Assembly: GCF_016892765.1 (NCBI RefSeq)
Contig: NZ_JAFEMD010000019.1
Span: 50,955 to 114,954 of the forward strand
Direction: 5' to 3'
DNA: 64,000 nucleotides
From: Microvirga arvi
Lineage (GTDB): Bacteria > Pseudomonadota > Alphaproteobacteria > Rhizobiales > Beijerinckiaceae
Shown here: positions 52,059 through 60,634 of the stretch, one piece after another
How the letters are laid out: each line of letters begins with the position of its first letter
Position numbering within the stretch: the first letter of the stretch is position 1
Made by a program: the position numbers and the translations under genes
Notes under the pieces: generated by a model
Told to the model about the DNA's origin: nothing
Database searches by the model: none
What the model saw: the letters and a program-made list of their open reading frames with translations, nothing else

Positions 52059-53035
52059 GCCTTGGTCTCCTCAAGTGGAAAATGGCAGGCGGCGTCAAGC
52101 GTCTGCCGAACCGGGGCAAGCTCCGGCGTCTTTTCCGCGCAGAGTGGCTGGGCACGGAAGCAGCGCTCCCGAAAACTGCATCCCGATCCAAGCTCGCGGA
52201 TGTCAGGGACCGTGCCTGGGATTTGCCGCAGTCGATGCTGGCGGTCTGTGATGCGGGGAATGCTGTCCAGCAGGCCGCGGGTATATGGATGAGCCGGATG
52301 GGCGATTACGTCTTCGGTGCGGCCCCGCTCAACCACCCTGCCACAATAGAGAACCACGATCCGGTCGGCCATTTCCGACACCACGGCGAGATCGTGGGTG
52401 ACGAGGATCATTGCAGCTCCCCGCTCGGAGATCTGGCGCCGCATTAATTTGAGGATCTGCGACTGCACGGTCACGTCAAGCGCCGTGGTCGGTTCGTCGG
52501 CAATGATCAGCCGTGAGCCGGCCAACAAAGCAATGGCGATCACAACACGCTGACGCATGCCTCCGGAGAACTGGTGCGGATAGGCATTAAGCCGGCTTTC
52601 CGCTTCGGAAATTCCAACGTCCTCCAGCATGCGTATGCAGCGCGCCCGGCGGGCGGGTTCTGCGAGCTCGGTATGGAGCTGGAGCATCTCATCCATCTGG
52701 CGCCCGATAGTGTAGACCGGGTTGAGGGATGTCATCGGATCCTGGAACACCATGGCGATTTCGCCACCGCGTACCGCGCGGATCTCAACCTCGCTCTTCT
52801 TGGTAAGGTCCTCGCCGTCGAAAAGGATTTCGCCGGCTTCGATCCGGCCAGGCGGCTCGATCAGCCGCAGGATCGAGAAACCGATTACCGACTTTCCGCC
52901 ACCGGACTCACCGACAAGGCCGACGACCTCGCCCTTCCTCACGTCGAAGCTCACGCCATCGACCGCCTTCACCAAGCCGCTAAAGGTATGGAAATGGGTT
53001 TTCAGCCCACGGATATCGAGCAGCGTTTCACTCAT
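52055..53035 (-). CDS. Opp/Dpp-type ABC importer ATPase, D subunit
   Basis: 326 aa from ATG at 53035; a long open frame continues upstream but is only the shadow of the permease gene. Walker A GESGGGKSV, Q-loop VFQDPMTSLNPVYTIGRQ, signature FSGGMRQRVVIAIAL, Walker B LIIADEPTTALDVT, switch LVTHDLAVV. C-terminal HPYTRGLLDSIPRI and a four-cysteine tail GCSFRERCFRAQPLCAEKTP. Pairs with the F subunit. Confidence 0.92.
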   Translation of the reverse strand: MSETLLDIRGLKTHFHTFSGLVKAVDGVSFDVRKGEVVGLVGESGGGKSVIGFSILRLIEPPGRIEAGEILFDGEDLTKKSEVEIRAVRGGEIAMVFQDPMTSLNPVYTIGRQMDEMLQLHTELAEPARRARCIRMLEDVGISEAESRLNAYPHQFSGGMRQRVVIAIALLAGSRLIIADEPTTALDVTVQSQILKLMRRQISERGAAMILVTHDLAVVSEMADRIVVLYCGRVVERGRTEDVIAHPAHPYTRGLLDSIPRITDRQHRLRQIPGTVPDIRELGSGCSFRERCFRAQPLCAEKTPELAPVRQTLDAACHFPLEETKA

Positions 53036-53055
53036 CGCGCATCTCTCTTCATCCT

Positions 53056-53928
53056 TCACCGCAGACGGGGATTGAGTTCGTCGCGCAGGAAATCGCCGAA
53101 CAGATTGATGCCGAAAACGAGAAACATGATGAACAGGCCAGGAAAGGCAGAGGTCCACCAGATCCCGGAGAACAGGACGTCGAATCCTTCTTTCACCAAC
53201 AGTCCCAACGAGGGTTCGGTGATCGGAACGCCGACGCCGAGGAAACTCAGGGAGGCTTCGATGAGGATGAAGGTGCCGACTTGGATGGTGGACACCACGA
53301 TGAGCGGCGTCATGACGTTCGGCAGGACGTGCCGCACGATAATCTGCAGATCGCTGAGCCCGGCGACGCGGGCGGCCTGGATGTATTCCTTCTGGATTTC
53401 GCTCAATGTCGATCCCCGAACCGTGCGGGCATAGACCACCCAGCCAACGGCCGTCAGGGCAATCAAGACCATGACGATTCCGGTGCCGAAGGCCGACATC
53501 ATGAATAACGCGATCAGCATTGAGGGAAACGAGAGCTGGATGTCGGCAACGCGCATGATCACGCTGTCGACCGTGCCGCCGTAGTATCCCGACAGCAATC
53601 CGAGAGTGGTGCCGATCATGCAAGATAAGGCCATCGCGGTGAGCCCGATGAATGCGGAGATGCGCGCGCCGTACACGATGGACGCCAATACGTCTCGGCC
53701 CTGACCGTCCGTCCCGAGAAGGTAGCGGCCATCGCCCCCCTCCAGCCAAGCTGGCGGCTTGAAGCTGTCCATCAGCTCAAGCTGCGACACGTCGTAGGGG
53801 TCCTGGAGCACGAGCAGCGGGCCAAGAACGGCCATGAGGGCAAAAACGGCCAACAGGGCGCTTCCGAGGACCGCCGGAAGGTTTCTGCGATAGTTGAAGG
53901 CAAATTCCGAGGAGAGGAACGGGGTCAT
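53056..53928 (-). CDS. Opp/Dpp-type ABC importer permease, C subunit
   Basis: 290 aa, six membrane segments. DPYDVSQLELMDSFKPPAWLEGGDGRYLLGTDGQGRDVLASIVYGARISAFIG is the DppC/OppC hallmark with LGTD..GRDV; the EAA coupling loop is EIQKEYIQAARVAGLSDLQIIVRHVLPNVMTPLIV; the tail has GINLFGDFLRDELNPRLR. Starts seven bases after the B-subunit stop. Confidence 0.92.
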   Translation of the reverse strand: MTPFLSSEFAFNYRRNLPAVLGSALLAVFALMAVLGPLLVLQDPYDVSQLELMDSFKPPAWLEGGDGRYLLGTDGQGRDVLASIVYGARISAFIGLTAMALSCMIGTTLGLLSGYYGGTVDSVIMRVADIQLSFPSMLIALFMMSAFGTGIVMVLIALTAVGWVVYARTVRGSTLSEIQKEYIQAARVAGLSDLQIIVRHVLPNVMTPLIVVSTIQVGTFILIEASLSFLGVGVPITEPSLGLLVKEGFDVLFSGIWWTSAFPGLFIMFLVFGINLFGDFLRDELNPRLR

Positions 53929-53935
53929 GTCATCC

Positions 53936-54901
53936 TCACTTCACGGCGATGCGCGGGTCGATCATCGTGTAGACGATGTCGACGATGAAATTGATGGCGA
54001 CGAAGATGAAGGCGGTCAGCATCAGATAGACCACAATCACCGGACGGTCGCCGCGATAGATCGAGTCGATCAGAAGCTTGCCGGTGCCAGGCCAGGCGAA
54101 GATAGTCTCGGTGATGGTGGCAAAAGCGATCAGGTCGCCGAGTTGAAGGCCGAAGATCGTCACCACAGGGATGAGCGCGTTTTTCAAGCCGTGGCCAAAC
54201 AGGATATGCCACCGCGAGGCACCCTTCGCGCGGGCGAAACGGATGTAGTCCTGCCGCATCACTTCCATCATGCCGGCGCGGGTGATGCGCAAGATGATGG
54301 CAAGGGTCGCTAGGGCAAGGGTGACGGCGGGAAGAATAATATGAGACCAGCCGTCGCCGGTTAGAATGGACAAGCGCAATCCCAGAAACTGGACCGTTTC
54401 GCCGCGTCCGGAGGAAGGCAGGAACTGGTACCGGACCGAAAAGAAAAATATCAGCATCATGCCGACCCAGAAGCCCGGAAGGGAAATGCCGAGCAGCGAG
54501 CCGGCCATGATGCCGCGTGAGATTGGACGGTTCGGATTTGCGCCCGCAAAGACGCCAAGAGGAACGGCAATGACCGTTGCCAGTGTGATTGCCACCAGGA
54601 CCATTTCGATAGTCGCAGGCAGGCGCTCGAGGATGAGGTCCATTGCAGGTTGCCGGAAGACATATGAACGACCGAAGTCGCCCTGCAGAAGATTGGTCAC
54701 GAAGATCCAGTATTGACTGAGGAGAGAACGGTCCAAGCCGAGAAGGCGCCGTGCCTGCTCGATTTCAGCCGCCGTTGAATCGATCGGAATCACCATGAAC
54801 ACGGGATCGCCGGTGAAACTCATCATCAGGAAGACGATGACGGATACTGCAAAGAGTACCAGCGCCATCTGCAGGAGCCGCTTTATCAGGTAACCAATCA
54901 A
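53936..54901 (-). CDS. Opp/Dpp-type ABC importer permease, B subunit
   Basis: 321 aa from a TTG at 54901 (LIGYLIKRLLQMALVLFAVSVIVFLMM), chosen because GGAA lies eight bases upstream and DppB-type proteins begin just before this helix. An earlier TTG at 54937 abuts the intercistronic hairpin and lacks a ribosome site. Motifs: FTGDPVFMV, LGLDRSLLSQYWIFVTNLLQGDFGRSYVFRQPAMDLI and EAA loop VMRQDYIRFARAKGASRWHILFGHGLKNALIPVVT. Confidence 0.88.
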   Translation of the reverse strand: MIGYLIKRLLQMALVLFAVSVIVFLMMSFTGDPVFMVIPIDSTAAEIEQARRLLGLDRSLLSQYWIFVTNLLQGDFGRSYVFRQPAMDLILERLPATIEMVLVAITLATVIAVPLGVFAGANPNRPISRGIMAGSLLGISLPGFWVGMMLIFFFSVRYQFLPSSGRGETVQFLGLRLSILTGDGWSHIILPAVTLALATLAIILRITRAGMMEVMRQDYIRFARAKGASRWHILFGHGLKNALIPVVTIFGLQLGDLIAFATITETIFAWPGTGKLLIDSIYRGDRPVIVVYLMLTAFIFVAINFIVDIVYTMIDPRIAVK

Positions 54902-54938
54902 GACGGTAATTCCATCGGTTGCCGAGAGGAAAGACAAG

Positions 54939-54967
54939 GCGCCGCCAGCGAGAGTGGCCGGCGGCGC
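54939..54967 (-). promoter_or_regulatory. Intercistronic hairpin after the exported family-5 binding protein
   Basis: Perfect eight-base arms GCGCCGCC (54939-54946) and GGCGGCGC (54960-54967) with a 13-base loop, between the binding-protein stop (54992) and the permease start (54901). No T run follows on the minus strand. Same placement as in four other importer operons here. Confidence 0.58.
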
Positions 54968-54991
54968 ATGTGATGGAAAAGGCAGCGGGCC

Positions 54992-56560
54992 TTATTCCTT
55001 GACGTCGATTTCGTAAGCCCAGAGGAACTTATCGGCGCGAGGAGTCAGATCGACGTTCTTCTTGGCGGCATATAGATCCTGCTCGTAGTGGATCGGGATC
55101 ATCGGAATGTCCCGCATCAGGATTTTCGTGACCGCCTGAAGATGCGCATCGCGCTCTTCAAGCTTCGCGGTCCCGTCGGCCTTGTCGATCAGGGCGTCGA
55201 CCTCTGGGTTCGAGTAGGAGCCGCGATTGACTTGGCCATAGCCTTCCTTCTTGCCGCGCGAGTAGAACATCACGCTGTACATCGAGCCGCCGTCGCCGGA
55301 CGGGACGTCCCAGCCGCTCATGATCAGGCTCGACTGGTTGCTCGGCACGCGAATGTAGCCGAAGAAGTTGGACTTCGGCATCAGGTTGAGCTTGAGGTCG
55401 ATCTTGATCTTGCCCAGCATCGAGGCCAATGCCTGGGCGATCTGCTGGTCATTCACGTATCGGTTGTTGGTCGTGTCCAGGGTGACTGTAAAGCCATCGG
55501 CATAGCCCGCCTCAGCCATCAGCTCACCCGCCTTCTTGAGATCGAAGGGGTACATCTTGCGGAAGCTCTCGCCATCCACATGGCCGGTATGGGATGCCGG
55601 AACATACTGGTCGGACGGGGTCGACAGGCCATTCATGATGATCTTGTTGATCGCACCGGTATCGATGGCGCGTATCATCGCCTCGCGGACGCGGCGGTCC
55701 ATCATCGGGTTCTTGTCGAGCGAAATGGTCGGGCTCTTGGGGCGGTTGTCGATCGAGATAACAACGTTCAGGAGGCTCGGCTGCGTGAGAACCTTATAGC
55801 GCTCATCGGACTTGACGCGGCTGACGTCACGCACGTTGAGGTCCTGGATAACATCGACCTCGCCAGTCAAGAGGGCTGCGGTGCGGGTGGCGCCGTTGGT
55901 GATCGGACGGAACGTCACCGTATCGATCTTCGGAGCACCGGCAAAATAGTCCTTGTTGGCTTCAAGAGTGATATGATCTTCCTTGATCCACTCGACCAGC
56001 TTGTAGGGGCCGGTGCCGATTGGCTTCAGGTCGACCTTCTCGTTGCCAACTTCCTTTGCGTATTTCTCGCTGAGGATAAGGACAGCGGCAAGATCGTTCG
56101 GAAGAACAGCGTAGGGACGGGGCGTCTTGATTTCGACCGTATAGTCGTCAAGTGCCTTGAAAGCTGAGATGTTGGCGCCGAGGTTGGCCATCAACGACTT
56201 CTTGAGCCGGTCGAGCGTGAACACCACGTCCGATGCCTTGAACTCCGTACCATTGTGGAATTTCACGCCCTTCCGGAGCTTGAATACCCAAGTGGTCGGG
56301 TCCGTCAGCTCCCAGCTTTCCGCCAGGCCGGGCCCGAACGACAGGTCGGCCTGCCGGCGAACCAGCGGATCGTAGATATGATAGAAGAGAATGTTGCTCG
56401 ACAGCTCCTCACCGGCCTGCGGATCGAGGTTCACCGCATCCGATGTCAGCCCGACCTTGAGAGCCTTGGCGTCGACGATGCCGGTCAGCGCCGTGGAAGC
56501 GAGGAATACGGTGGCCGCAAAGAGAGCGTTCCGGCCGTTGATCATGCGTAAGTTCAACAT
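54992..56560 (-). CDS. ABC transporter substrate-binding protein, family 5 (peptide/oligopeptide type)
   Basis: 522 aa with Sec signal about 1-31 (GRNALFAATVFLASTALTGIVDA). Mature ALKVGLTSDAVNLDPQAGEELSSNILFYHIYDPLVRRQADLSFGPGLAESWELTDPTTWVFKLRKGVKFHNGTEFKASDVVFTLDRL is standard family 5; PIGTGPYKLVEWIKEDHITLEANKDYF and RVREAMIRAIDTGAINKIIMNG follow. Periplasmic receptor for the permeases at 53936 and 53056. AAGGGAA precedes the ATG. Ligand could be a peptide, opine or heterocycle. Confidence 0.93.
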   Translation of the reverse strand: MLNLRMINGRNALFAATVFLASTALTGIVDAKALKVGLTSDAVNLDPQAGEELSSNILFYHIYDPLVRRQADLSFGPGLAESWELTDPTTWVFKLRKGVKFHNGTEFKASDVVFTLDRLKKSLMANLGANISAFKALDDYTVEIKTPRPYAVLPNDLAAVLILSEKYAKEVGNEKVDLKPIGTGPYKLVEWIKEDHITLEANKDYFAGAPKIDTVTFRPITNGATRTAALLTGEVDVIQDLNVRDVSRVKSDERYKVLTQPSLLNVVISIDNRPKSPTISLDKNPMMDRRVREAMIRAIDTGAINKIIMNGLSTPSDQYVPASHTGHVDGESFRKMYPFDLKKAGELMAEAGYADGFTVTLDTTNNRYVNDQQIAQALASMLGKIKIDLKLNLMPKSNFFGYIRVPSNQSSLIMSGWDVPSGDGGSMYSVMFYSRGKKEGYGQVNRGSYSNPEVDALIDKADGTAKLEERDAHLQAVTKILMRDIPMIPIHYEQDLYAAKKNVDLTPRADKFLWAYEIDVKE

Positions 56561-56607
56561 TTTCAGTTCCCTTTGTTGATTTGTCGATCTGTTGCCTACG
56601 ATGGAAT

Positions 56608-57006
56608 TTATCGAAGTGCGGTCTGCACCTCGATCTGGTAGCCCTCGGGATCCTCGAGCACGAATGCTCTGATCCCGAGAGATTGGCTATCCTTTGGCTC
56701 GGTCAGAGCCGCGACCTTGTGGGCGGAGAGGTAGTGGTGCCAAGCGTCGACGTCCGGCACACGGATGCAGATCTGCACGGGCTTGACGGGATGGGCGCGG
56801 TGCATGCCACGGGTCTCGTCCACGAGCCCTACATAGGCATGATCCGCTATGCGCAGGATCTTCGACCAACCTTGATCGATCTCCAGCGGAAAGCCCAGCA
56901 CCTGCGTGTAGAAAGCGAAGGCCCTGTCTAGGTCGACGTAGTAGAGGAAGGTGATCGCCTTCTCCACGACGCCGTTATCGGGGCGGCTGAGGGTAGCTTC
57001 GCTCAT
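56608..57006 (-). CDS. VOC (glyoxalase / extradiol dioxygenase fold) protein
   Basis: 132 aa from the ATG at 57006. Single VOC module: VEKAITFLYYVDLDRAFAFYTQVLGFPLEIDQGWSKILRIADHAYVGLVDE and VQICIRVPDVDAWHHYLSAH, LGIRAFVLEDPEGYQIEVQTAL. The final Glu of PEGYQIEVQ and a His near the start of the second strand are candidate metal ligands. Lies between the allantoinase-like gene and the binding protein. Could be an epimerase or lyase for an operon intermediate; no specific match recognised. Confidence 0.78.
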   Translation of the reverse strand: MSEATLSRPDNGVVEKAITFLYYVDLDRAFAFYTQVLGFPLEIDQGWSKILRIADHAYVGLVDETRGMHRAHPVKPVQICIRVPDVDAWHHYLSAHKVAALTEPKDSQSLGIRAFVLEDPEGYQIEVQTALR

Positions 57007-57017
57007 CGGGCTTTGTC

Positions 57018-58382
57018 CTATTGAAACCATCTGGAAGTGCCACGAGCGACAAAGCGACCGGCACCGGGCGTGTTGATGACAGACTTGCCGTCATAGGCGA
57101 GTTCGCCGCCGAGATAGGTGCGTGCCACCCGTCCGGCAAAGCGACGTCCATCGTATGGGCTCCAGTGCAGCCCATCCTTGGCGCGCGAGGAGTCCCACAC
57201 CGTTTCAGCTTCCTCGAAGATCGCAATGTCAGCGTCAGCACCGGCCTGGAGCACACCCTTCCGCGGGTAGAGTCCGAAGAACTGGGCTGGACGTGCCGAG
57301 AGCTGGTCGGCTGTCATTCGAGCGGGATCGGCACCACGGTCTTTGGCTATCGTGAAAAAAGCTGGCAGCAGTGTTTCCATGCCTGGCACTCCAGCGCCGG
57401 CATCGAAGATGCTGTCGGTGAATTTATTGTCGATGGGCCAGCTCGAGTGGTCCGAACTGACAAAGGCAACCCGCCCCTCGACCAACTCCTGCCAGAGAGC
57501 GTCGATCTGGCCAGGGCGGATAGGCGGATTGACCTTCATGCGCGCCCCAAGCTCTTCGCCATCGCGCTCCGGATCGAACCAAAGATAATGGACACAGAGT
57601 TCGCCTGTCGCCCGATATCCGTCACGGGCATAGTGATCGACTAACTGGAAGCCCCGCGGCACGCTGATGTGAACGATATGCGCGTGGGCGCCAGCGCTTG
57701 CGGCGAGCTCAAGGAAATGGGCTGTTGAGGCCAGCTCGGCGGCCGGCGGCCGGTTTGGCGAATGGGCAGCGATGCCATTGCTTCCAGCCGCGCGGGCCCG
57801 CGCCACGCGAGCGCGGACAATTTCCTGGTCTTCGTTGTGAAGACCGAGTGGCAAGTCGGTCGCAGCGAGCACTTCAAGCAGATCGAGGGTCATGGCTGCG
57901 TCGATGCGAGGAAACCGGGTCGGACTGCTCTCGAAGGCAGATATCTTAAAGCCGATGACACCGCATTCCGCTAGTCGTAATACCTCGTCCAGCGGCTGGC
58001 CGGGCATGACGGTGCCGTAAAGGGCCACGTTCGCGTGGGCATAGCGGTGGATCGCCTCGATCTTCGCGGAGAGTTGCGTGCTCGAACTCAAAGGCTCCGG
58101 GTTATCGTAGGGCATGTCGACGAGCGTTGTGACACCGCCCGCAATGGCCGAGCGCGTCGTAGGCTCGATGCCGGGCAGTCCCAGATAGCTGCCAGCATGG
58201 GTTTGCCCATCGATGACACCCGGAAGGATATAGGCGTCACCGCCATTGTGCGTGTCCTTTGCATCTGGAGCTTCTCCAGTACCGACGGAATGGATGGTAC
58301 AGCCCTCGATGGCGACCCAGCCATTCTTCAATGTGGCATCAGGGGTGACGACCGTCCCTCGAATGACAAGATCGACGCTCAT
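57018..58382 (-). CDS. Dihydroorotase / allantoinase / hydantoinase-like cyclic amidohydrolase
   Basis: 454 aa from ATG at 58382, which overlaps the racemase stop as ATGA. Cyclic-amide TIM barrel: LVIRGTVVTPDATLKNGWVAIEG, YILPGVIDGQTHAGS, GVIGFKISAFES (Lys for carboxylation), LGLHNEDQEIV, HAHIVHISVPRGF and FVSSDHSSWP (catalytic Asp). The first metal His of the usual D-x-H-x-H motif is replaced by Gln (DGQTH), while the other ligands remain. Paired with a hydantoin-racemase-like gene, so a hydantoin or ureide ring is the likely substrate class. Confidence 0.83.
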   Translation of the reverse strand: MSVDLVIRGTVVTPDATLKNGWVAIEGCTIHSVGTGEAPDAKDTHNGGDAYILPGVIDGQTHAGSYLGLPGIEPTTRSAIAGGVTTLVDMPYDNPEPLSSSTQLSAKIEAIHRYAHANVALYGTVMPGQPLDEVLRLAECGVIGFKISAFESSPTRFPRIDAAMTLDLLEVLAATDLPLGLHNEDQEIVRARVARARAAGSNGIAAHSPNRPPAAELASTAHFLELAASAGAHAHIVHISVPRGFQLVDHYARDGYRATGELCVHYLWFDPERDGEELGARMKVNPPIRPGQIDALWQELVEGRVAFVSSDHSSWPIDNKFTDSIFDAGAGVPGMETLLPAFFTIAKDRGADPARMTADQLSARPAQFFGLYPRKGVLQAGADADIAIFEEAETVWDSSRAKDGLHWSPYDGRRFAGRVARTYLGGELAYDGKSVINTPGAGRFVARGTSRWFQ

Positions 58383-59038
58383 TTGCCCCTCCCCAGATAG
58401 CCGAGTTCGGCGTGGGTGCAGGCGAGTGCGACGCCGGCCTGAACCGGATCGACGATGGGCAAGCCGAGCTCGGCTTGCAGCGCGGCGCGATAGGCGCCGA
58501 GACCGGCACATCCCAGGATGATGACATCGGCCCCGTCCTCATCGCGGAGCGCCGCCCCGATGCGCGCGACCCGTTGCACCACATTCGTCGCGACAAGCTC
58601 GACGATTGTCATGTCAAGGGAGCGGTCGCCTGCAAGCCGGTGCTCGAGCTTCAGGGCTTCGAGATAGCGGCGGTGCCGAACAATGGACGAGGGCCCGAGG
58701 GAAACGATGCCGAAACGATCCCCGAGACCAAGCGCCGCCAAGTAGGCGGCCTCGGCGATGCCGATTACCGGCAACGGTGTCGCGGCGCGGACCCGGCCTA
58801 TGCCGGGATCCGAGAAACAACTGATAACGATGGCGTCGGCGCGGGCATCGACAGCGGCATCAAGAAGGAGGGGGATCACCTCGGACACATGATCGTCGGT
58901 CTCGATACCGGGAGGCGCATTTTCCAGCTCCATGCAGCGGATTCGATGTCCATTGCCATCAAACACACCGAGGCATCCCTCCATGGATCGGGTAACCGCC
59001 TTCGAACTGTTGGGGTTGATCACGAGTACTTCTGCCAA
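58379..59038 (-). CDS. Aspartate/glutamate/hydantoin racemase family protein
   Basis: 219 aa from a TTG at 59038, preceded by GGAGGGG; a longer frame upstream has no ribosome site and no family sequence. LAEVLVINPNSSKAVTRSMEG is the hydantoin-racemase start; catalytic cysteines lie in AIVISCFSDPGIG and VIILGCAGLGAY; PVIGIAEAAYLAALGLGDRFGIVSLG is also typical. Racemises C5 of hydantoins or a similar centre, or decarboxylates arylmalonate-like acids. First gene of the 11-gene minus operon. Confidence 0.85.
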   Translation of the reverse strand: MAEVLVINPNSSKAVTRSMEGCLGVFDGNGHRIRCMELENAPPGIETDDHVSEVIPLLLDAAVDARADAIVISCFSDPGIGRVRAATPLPVIGIAEAAYLAALGLGDRFGIVSLGPSSIVRHRRYLEALKLEHRLAGDRSLDMTIVELVATNVVQRVARIGAALRDEDGADVIILGCAGLGAYRAALQAELGLPIVDPVQAGVALACTHAELGYLGRGK

Positions 59039-59073
59039 ACGCCCCTCCAACCGAAGTTTTCGGTCCGATCCCG

Positions 59074-59092
59074 GTGATATTTCTAGTGATAT
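59074..59092. promoter_or_regulatory. Direct repeat GTGATAT-N5-GTGATAT in divergent promoter region
   Basis: Two exact seven-base copies (59074-59080 and 59086-59092) with a 12-base period, inside the 195-base gap between the racemase-led operon and gntR (59234). Could be a regulator site; no clear palindrome was found, so support is weak. Confidence 0.3.
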
Positions 59093-59233
59093 ACTACAAA
59101 ATATGTCATGTCGAGTGTCACTCTCTTGCATGAAGAACAAATCCGAGGGAGAAGGATGAGATAAGCGGGGAGGGCTGTTGCAGCGAATGTGCTGAATGCG
59201 GTCCGCACGCTTCGACGGTAGGAGTGCGCCAGG

Positions 59234-59941
59234 TTGCAGACCCTCATTTCCATGCGCGATGGCACAGGTGCCCCTAGCAAGAAACTGTCGCTGACTGAGA
59301 CAGCCTACCAAGCCTTGCGGGCACGGGTGCTCTCAGGAGAATTGCGCCCCGGTGCCGAGTTTTCTGAGTCGGAACTTGCCGATCAGCTCTCGATGAGCAA
59401 GACGCCGGTTCGCGAGGCTCTCGGACGGTTGGTTGCCGAAGGGTTGATCGAAGCGTTTCCGCGCCGGGGCTACAGAGTCACTCCAGTGACCGTCAAGGAT
59501 ATCAATGACCTGTTTGCCATTCGTGCCATGACTGAGGGGACGGCTGCGTCGATGGCAGCGCTGAACCTAACACCCGCCGATCTCGACCGGCTGGAGACGC
59601 TGGCGGAGGCTCGGTATGATCCCTCCCAAGGTGAGAGCGTGCAGTCATTCTTGAAAGCCAATCGCGATTTTCATATTGCTATTGCCGAAGGTGCCAACAA
59701 CCCGCGCCTGCTGGCGATGGTCGCCGCCTTTCTCGACGAGTGTACACGACTCTTCTATCTCGGCGCGCTCAGCCGTGACGTGAACCCTGAAACCAGTAAC
59801 GACCACCGGCACATCGTGGGCGTTTTGCGCCTACGTGATCCGGAGCAGGCACGGGCGGCCATGGTGGAGCACAGCGAGCATACACAACAGGGTATTCTAA
59901 AAGCTCTGATCTCAAGCAATACTACTGCACTCACTATCTGA
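59234..59941 (+). CDS. GntR family transcriptional regulator, FCD (FadR-type) subfamily
   Basis: 235 aa from a TTG start with AGGAG nine bases upstream; an ATG six codons later (59252) is an alternative. Winged HTH at about 18-85: TETAYQALRARVLSGELRPGAEFSESELADQLSMSKTPVREALGRLVAEGLIEAFPRRGYRV. FCD domain: AIRAMTEGTAASMAAL, FLKANRDFHIAIAEGANNPRL and NDHRHIVGVLRLRDPEQARAAMVEHSE with the Asp/His metal set. Divergent from the racemase/allantoinase/Opp operon, its probable target. Confidence 0.9.
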   Translation: MQTLISMRDGTGAPSKKLSLTETAYQALRARVLSGELRPGAEFSESELADQLSMSKTPVREALGRLVAEGLIEAFPRRGYRVTPVTVKDINDLFAIRAMTEGTAASMAALNLTPADLDRLETLAEARYDPSQGESVQSFLKANRDFHIAIAEGANNPRLLAMVAAFLDECTRLFYLGALSRDVNPETSNDHRHIVGVLRLRDPEQARAAMVEHSEHTQQGILKALISSNTTALTI

Positions 59942-60634
59942 CGTAAGGGACAATGACTCAAGGTCTAGAGGTGGCACTTCTTGGAAGTAAACCGAATGTC
60001 ATTCGAGAATTGAATTGATCGTTGCGGCCGGATACGTCTGACCAAGTTCCATAAACCTGGCGTCTTGGAACTTCTGAAATCATTCGGGAACAAAGAATTA
60101 TATAAACCTAAGTTCCTTAATCTTTGTTACCGGTCTTTGCCTTTGTAGCCGCAAAGTTAGAATGTCCTGCTCCCGCAACGTATGTGAAGCGGATAGCCTG
60201 GTTACCGATGTCGAGCCGGACTAAGAAAAAGGGCCGCCGATGGATCAGCGGCCCGAAGGTGGGACATACGTCCTTCCAGAGGGAACGACGCGAGCGGGAG
60301 GAATGGTCGCGTCCTCACCGAGATGGTGAGCCGAACTGGCGTGTGTCACCCGGCCGAAAGCTGAGCTGGCATGCGCCAAGCGCAGCCATGCCGCTCTTGA
60401 ATCCTCAGCCGGAGCCCGCTGGACCGATATCTGCCGGCCGGGTTAGCGTCTGGCTAGGCAAAGCGCAGGACACCGGTACCGGCATTCCTGTCTTGCAGTG
60501 GTTACCAAAGCTTCTGAACGACAAATCCCTTCCCGGTCTTCGTCCCACCCCTGGGCGGCTTGGTGTAGACCAGCCGCCTGTGCCAAGGGCACCAGCTGGA
60601 TCGTGTCCCTTGGCGTGGTGTAACTGAAGTCGGA
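59942..60634. other. Intergenic region before IS256
   Basis: A hairpin with perfect arms AAGTTCCA (60044-60051) and TGGAACTT (60066-60073) lies about 100 bases past gntR. An open frame exists at 60124-60627, but its translation is Pro/Arg/Trp-rich, with no family resemblance and no ribosome site, so I do not call it a gene. The stretch looks like decayed accessory DNA. Confidence 0.35.

Noticed and set aside
52055..53749. A 564-codon open frame suggesting a fusion before the OppD ATPase
   Set aside because: The extra N-terminal part is His/Arg-rich shadow of the permease gene; the ATPase starts normally at 53035.
60124..60627. A 167-codon open frame before IS256
   Set aside because: No ribosome site, no recognisable domain and a composition like random GC-rich translation.
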